In this document: positions 15,473 to 18,193 of the stretch, piece by piece
Position numbering within the stretch: position 1 is the first letter of the stretch
Layout: the number at the start of each line of letters is the position of its first letter
From: Synergistaceae bacterium
GTDB taxonomy: Bacteria; Synergistota; Synergistia; Synergistales; Aminobacteriaceae
Direction of reading: 5' to 3'
NCBI GenBank assembly: GCA_017446645.1
Contig: JAFSQO010000205.1
Coordinates: 1 to 18,193, forward strand
Length of the DNA stretch: 18,193 nt
The notes under the pieces: generated by a model
The model's input: the letters and a program-made list of their open reading frames with translations, nothing else
Databases searched by the model: none
What the model was told of the DNA's origin: nothing
Translations under genes and position numbers: made by a program

Positions 15473-16303
15473 ATGAAGAAATTATTATGCGCAATACTCG
15501 CTTTAACGTTAATGGCCGGGGGCGTTTGTGCTGCTGACACACTTAAGGTCGGCGAGTTAAGCAAGCTCAATATCACTCAGGAAGATTTCCAGAAAGTGAT
15601 GCTCGGAATCCCCACAGCAAAGTTTCAGGAGTTCAGAAAAAGCTATGCACCTGACGGACGTTCTTACAGGTTCTATGACTCTTTAATGACTATGTTAATG
15701 GGACTAAACCGCGGTGAAGTCGACGAGATTAATTTACCCAAGGACGTAGCGAACTATGTAGTCAGAAATAATGACGCTTACGAAATCTCAGCAATAACCG
15801 TTACGAATCCCAATTATCTGTCGGCAGGCTTCAAAGACGATGAGAAGGGACAGGAGCTGAAATCCGTGTTCAACGATGCAATAATCACCCTCGACAACAA
15901 CGGCGGACTTGCTTCCATGAACTTAACCTACATCTCTGAGCCTCGAGTCGGTGAGCCTGACCCCGTCATTTTCGAGAAATTTGACGGAGCAGAGACAATT
16001 AAAGTCGCAGTTACCGGAGACCTGCCTACAATTGACTTTATTGCAGAAGACGGAGACCCTGCAGGCTTCAACACAGCAGTGCTCTCTGAAATAGCAAAAC
16101 TTGCGAAACTCAATGTAGAACTCGTCAATATTGACTCAAGTGCAAGAGCGGCAGCCCTCGTATCAGGCCGTGTTGATGCAGTATTCTGGTTCCAGGTAAG
16201 GGCAGGCGATGAGTCCCATTTTGACGTACCGGACGGAATAATTCTCTCACAGCCTTATTACACATGGGACGAGGTTTACTCAGTCAGGCTTAAGGCAAAA
16301 TAA
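15473..16303 (+). CDS. Exported substrate-binding-type protein with lobe-like halves in reverse order
   Basis: The 276-residue protein begins with a Sec signal peptide, MKKLLCAILALTLMAGG..., with likely signal peptidase I cleavage after VCA (residue 20); no lipobox cysteine fits. The first half resembles the second lobe and C-terminal tail of SBP_bac_3 amino-acid-binding proteins: SLMTMLMGLNRGEVDEI, then DEKGQELKSVFNDAIITL...GGLASMNLTYI. The second half resembles a first lobe: IDFIAEDGDPAGFNTAVLSEIAKLAKLNVELV, then RAAALVSGRVDAVFW. ATG 15473 is chosen because AAGGGG (15457-15462) is 10 bases upstream and the signal peptide starts there; the frame is open to TTG 15434 but that adds a non-signal stretch. 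It has its own promoter and no transporter permease or ATPase neighbour. Its ligand is unknown. Confidence 0.72.
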   Translation: MKKLLCAILALTLMAGGVCAADTLKVGELSKLNITQEDFQKVMLGIPTAKFQEFRKSYAPDGRSYRFYDSLMTMLMGLNRGEVDEINLPKDVANYVVRNNDAYEISAITVTNPNYLSAGFKDDEKGQELKSVFNDAIITLDNNGGLASMNLTYISEPRVGEPDPVIFEKFDGAETIKVAVTGDLPTIDFIAEDGDPAGFNTAVLSEIAKLAKLNVELVNIDSSARAAALVSGRVDAVFWFQVRAGDESHFDVPDGIILSQPYYTWDEVYSVRLKAK

Positions 16304-16304
16304 T

Positions 16305-16328
16305 TAGTGTATAGTGAGTGGATAGTGG
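16305..16328 (+). repeat. Short intergenic element, copy 2 (AGTGGATAGT core)
   Basis: This stretch directly after the stop of the substrate-binding-type gene is similar to 4311-4335, which also directly follows a stop codon. Part of it forms the left arm of the hairpin described at 16318-16367. Confidence 0.45.
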
Positions 16329-16367
16329 ATATAGAGAGAGATTTTTCTACTCACTATCCGCTTTTGT
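16318..16367. terminator. Hairpin terminator between convergent genes
   Basis: GTGGATAGTGG (16318-16328) pairs with TCACTATCCGC (16351-16361) over 11 positions, including two G-T wobbles, with a 22-base loop. It is followed by TTTTGTT (16362-16368) on the plus strand. On the minus strand the hairpin is followed by an A/T-rich run across 16304-16298. It therefore could serve both converging genes. Confidence 0.6.
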
Positions 16368-18193
16368 TAAAGGCATGTGGCGGGCCGTTTATGGATAAAT
16401 AACGCTGCGAGTAAGATAAATGCAAATGCCGTTATACCCCAGCCTGCATTGCATCCTCCGCTTGAACCGGTTAACCCGTCCGTCCTGCCATGATTGCCGT
16501 TTTCGTTGCCGTATTTATCCGTGCTTTCTGGTGCATCGTCCGGCCACTTAAGCTGAACGCTGAGATATACGGGGTCAGAGCCTTCATAGAGACCGCTTGA
16601 GTAATTATATGCAATCACGTATGGAGCAGACTCAAAATGCGCTTTGCCTTCAGATAAAACAACATCAACTGGAGTATCGCCGTCGCCCTTAACAGATTCA
16701 GCAAGGATATTCGACATTTCGGAGCGTGTATAGCCGAGTTCTTTAATGAAGTCAAATATTTTAGAACGCAGGGTATTCATTAGGCGGATTTGAGGAGAAA
16801 GCTGGGCCTTCCAGTCCGTTCCCAGATAGAGATTTAAGTTGCGGCTGAGGTCTAGTTTTACGAGCCTGTTGAGTCTTACGTTTAGGGTTTTCAGGTTTTT
16901 GTGCTGGCTTAAGTCAAGCACTGAAATTTTATTGCCTCCGACGTTAAGTTTTTCGAGTGCAGTATTTTCTGTAACGTCCAGAGATTCAAGGGCACTGTTA
17001 GTGAAATCCAGCTTCACGAGATTTGTCATAGTGCTGAGGTCAATTGAAGTCAAGTCCTCCCTGTTCATCATGTCAAAACTCTCAAGGCTCGTTAAAGTCT
17101 CAAAGCCTTCAGGTAACAGGAAGCCCTTAGTGTCAGTCAGGCTGAGTGAGTAAAGAGCAGTATCTCCCGTTAAATTCAAGTCTTTCAGGGTATTGCCTGC
17201 CGGAAGGGACAAAATATTAAGTTCTGTCATGCCGCTGAAATCTGCAGCTTCCAAAGTCTTTAGCTCATTGGTGTTAATTTCATGAATGCAATCAGTGTCA
17301 TCAGTCCCGCTATTTGAGAGGTTAATGTTCTTTATAGCAGGGAGTAAATTAACGTCCTCGCCTGAATAGCCGCTCAGGGAATTACCCCCAAAAAGTTGCA
17401 TAGAGCCGCCGCCGGATTCAAGTTTTGGATAAGAAGTGTCATCTGCATTGTAGCTAGGTCCTGTGTTCGTCAATAAATCGCCTAATCCGCCTGAGCCGCT
17501 GTCATCGTTACTGCCGTCGTCCTCAAGTTTCTTCACAATGGGCATGAATACGTGTGTCTTGTAGCCTGCTGAAAGACTGCCGCCGCCAAGTCCCGGCATC
17601 ATACCGCCTCCGTCGCTCGATATGAGATAGCCTACACGGTCAAGATTCGGACAGTCGCTGAGGTCTAAATCCGTGAGGGCAGCAAGGGGCTTTGATACCG
17701 TATCAGAATCAGAATTACCGCCGCCTAACATACCAAACATTGAGCCTCCTGAAACCGTTACTGTTCCCAGATTAAGTGCCCGAAGACCTGAATCGCCTGC
17801 CTTGAGTGAAGTTAATTCAGTCAGATCCGTGATGTCAAGAATTCTCAAGCCGGTGCTGCCAGACAAATCAAGCTCCTTGAGTTTTGGGCACGAAGGGAAT
17901 TTTACAGCTGTGTCCAAATTTGCATTAGTCAGCTTCATTGTGAGATATTCCAGCCCTGTGAAAACTTTATCGAACGAAGTCATATCGTCTAACGTGATTT
18001 TACTTAAATCTACCTCAAATAAATCGATAAGGGTTATATCACTTGCATTAACGCTCAATGAGATATTACCGCTGTTGTCCGCAAGATTGACAGTGACGTT
18101 GCTATTCCCTGATTTCAATACAGCTTTTGAATCAGCAAGGGCCTCAGCAAAGTTAGTGCCTATGTTCACGTTTTCGGCATGTGCTGTACTGAG
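16367..18193 (-). CDS. Exported leucine-rich-repeat protein with Synerg-CTERM tail (5' end outside window)
   Basis: About 608 codons are present and the gene continues past the right edge. At the edge the frame reads LSTAHAENVNIGTN, the end of a signal peptide with AHA as the probable cleavage site, so the GTG at 18169-18167 is internal. Leucine-rich repeats of about 20-23 residues follow in two blocks (for example LKELDLSGSTGLRILDIT and LEKLNVGGNKISVLDLS, a style like bacterial surface LRR proteins). They are interrupted by Gly/Ser/Asp-rich inserts at 17758-17696 and about 17620-17345. After the repeats come about 90 residues without a recognised family, then a Ser/Gly linker. The final 35 residues (16370-16474) are SGGCNAG, a hydrophobic helix and a short basic tail, the Synerg-CTERM sorting signal. 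It is probably a surface or envelope protein that mediates protein contacts; no partner is evident. Confidence 0.85.
   Translation of the reverse strand, partial: LSTAHAENVNIGTNFAEALADSKAVLKSGNSNVTVNLADNSGNISLSVNASDITLIDLFEVDLSKITLDDMTSFDKVFTGLEYLTMKLTNANLDTAVKFPSCPKLKELDLSGSTGLRILDITDLTELTSLKAGDSGLRALNLGTVTVSGGSMFGMLGGGNSDSDTVSKPLAALTDLDLSDCPNLDRVGYLISSDGGGMMPGLGGGSLSAGYKTHVFMPIVKKLEDDGSNDDSGSGGLGDLLTNTGPSYNADDTSYPKLESGGGSMQLFGGNSLSGYSGEDVNLLPAIKNINLSNSGTDDTDCIHEINTNELKTLEAADFSGMTELNILSLPAGNTLKDLNLTGDTALYSLSLTDTKGFLLPEGFETLTSLESFDMMNREDLTSIDLSTMTNLVKLDFTNSALESLDVTENTALEKLNVGGNKISVLDLSQHKNLKTLNVRLNRLVKLDLSRNLNLYLGTDWKAQLSPQIRLMNTLRSKIFDFIKELGYTRSEMSNILAESVKGDGDTPVDVVLSEGKAHFESAPYVIAYNYSSGLYEGSDPVYLSVQLKWPDDAPESTDKYGNENGNHGRTDGLTGSSGGCNAGWGITAFAFILLAALFIHKRPATCL

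Noticed and set aside
16839..17153. Plus-strand open frame inside the leucine-rich-repeat gene
   Set aside because: It is antisense to regular leucine-rich repeats, and its Leu/Ser-rich composition simply mirrors them.

Overview
The window looks like a chromosomal segment from a member of the Synergistota (Synergistetes). The strongest clue is the C-terminus of the last protein: a Ser/Gly-rich SGGCNAG motif, a hydrophobic helix and a short basic tail, which is the Synerg-CTERM sorting signal described for this phylum. The large flagellin-type gene and the order lepB-rbgA-rnhB-ylqG-ylqH-yraN also fit a Synergistota or deep Firmicutes-like genome. I see no mobile elements, CRISPR, rRNA or tRNA.

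Positions 1-4306 (+ strand) hold a tightly packed run: the tail of a YugP-like zinc metallopeptidase, rsmB (16S rRNA m5C967 methyltransferase), a membrane-anchored PASTA protein, rpe (pentose-phosphate epimerase) and a RodZ-like HTH/membrane protein. Gaps are a few bases or overlaps, and TTG starts are used freely. After a 168-base spacer, positions 4475-8350 (+) hold a second run: lepB (signal peptidase I), rbgA/ylqF (ribosome-assembly GTPase), rnhB (RNase HII), ylqG (FliK-like), ylqH (FlhB C-domain-like) and yraN. yraN appears to lack any ATG/GTG/TTG start that keeps its conserved N-terminus.

Positions 8378-12694 (- strand) hold topA, trmFO and cobJ, joined by 8- and 4-base overlaps. They are transcribed convergently to yraN and divergently from the flagellin locus.

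Positions 12801-15414 (+) hold a long flagellin gene that is clearly broken. It has a small in-frame deletion in the N-terminal signature, a larger frame-changing deletion in D1, at least three further frame changes, and loss of most of the C-terminal D1 helix. Recognisable N- and C-terminal ends survive. All other genes in the window are intact, so the decay is specific to this gene and suggests loss or replacement of this filament protein.

Positions 15473-16303 (+) encode a secreted substrate-binding-type protein with its own promoter. Its two lobe-like segments appear in reverse order. A hairpin terminator separates it from a convergent, partial gene (16367 to the window end, -) for an exported leucine-rich-repeat protein with the Synerg-CTERM tail; its N-terminus lies beyond the right edge.

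Family assignments come from recognising motifs by eye; no database search was run.
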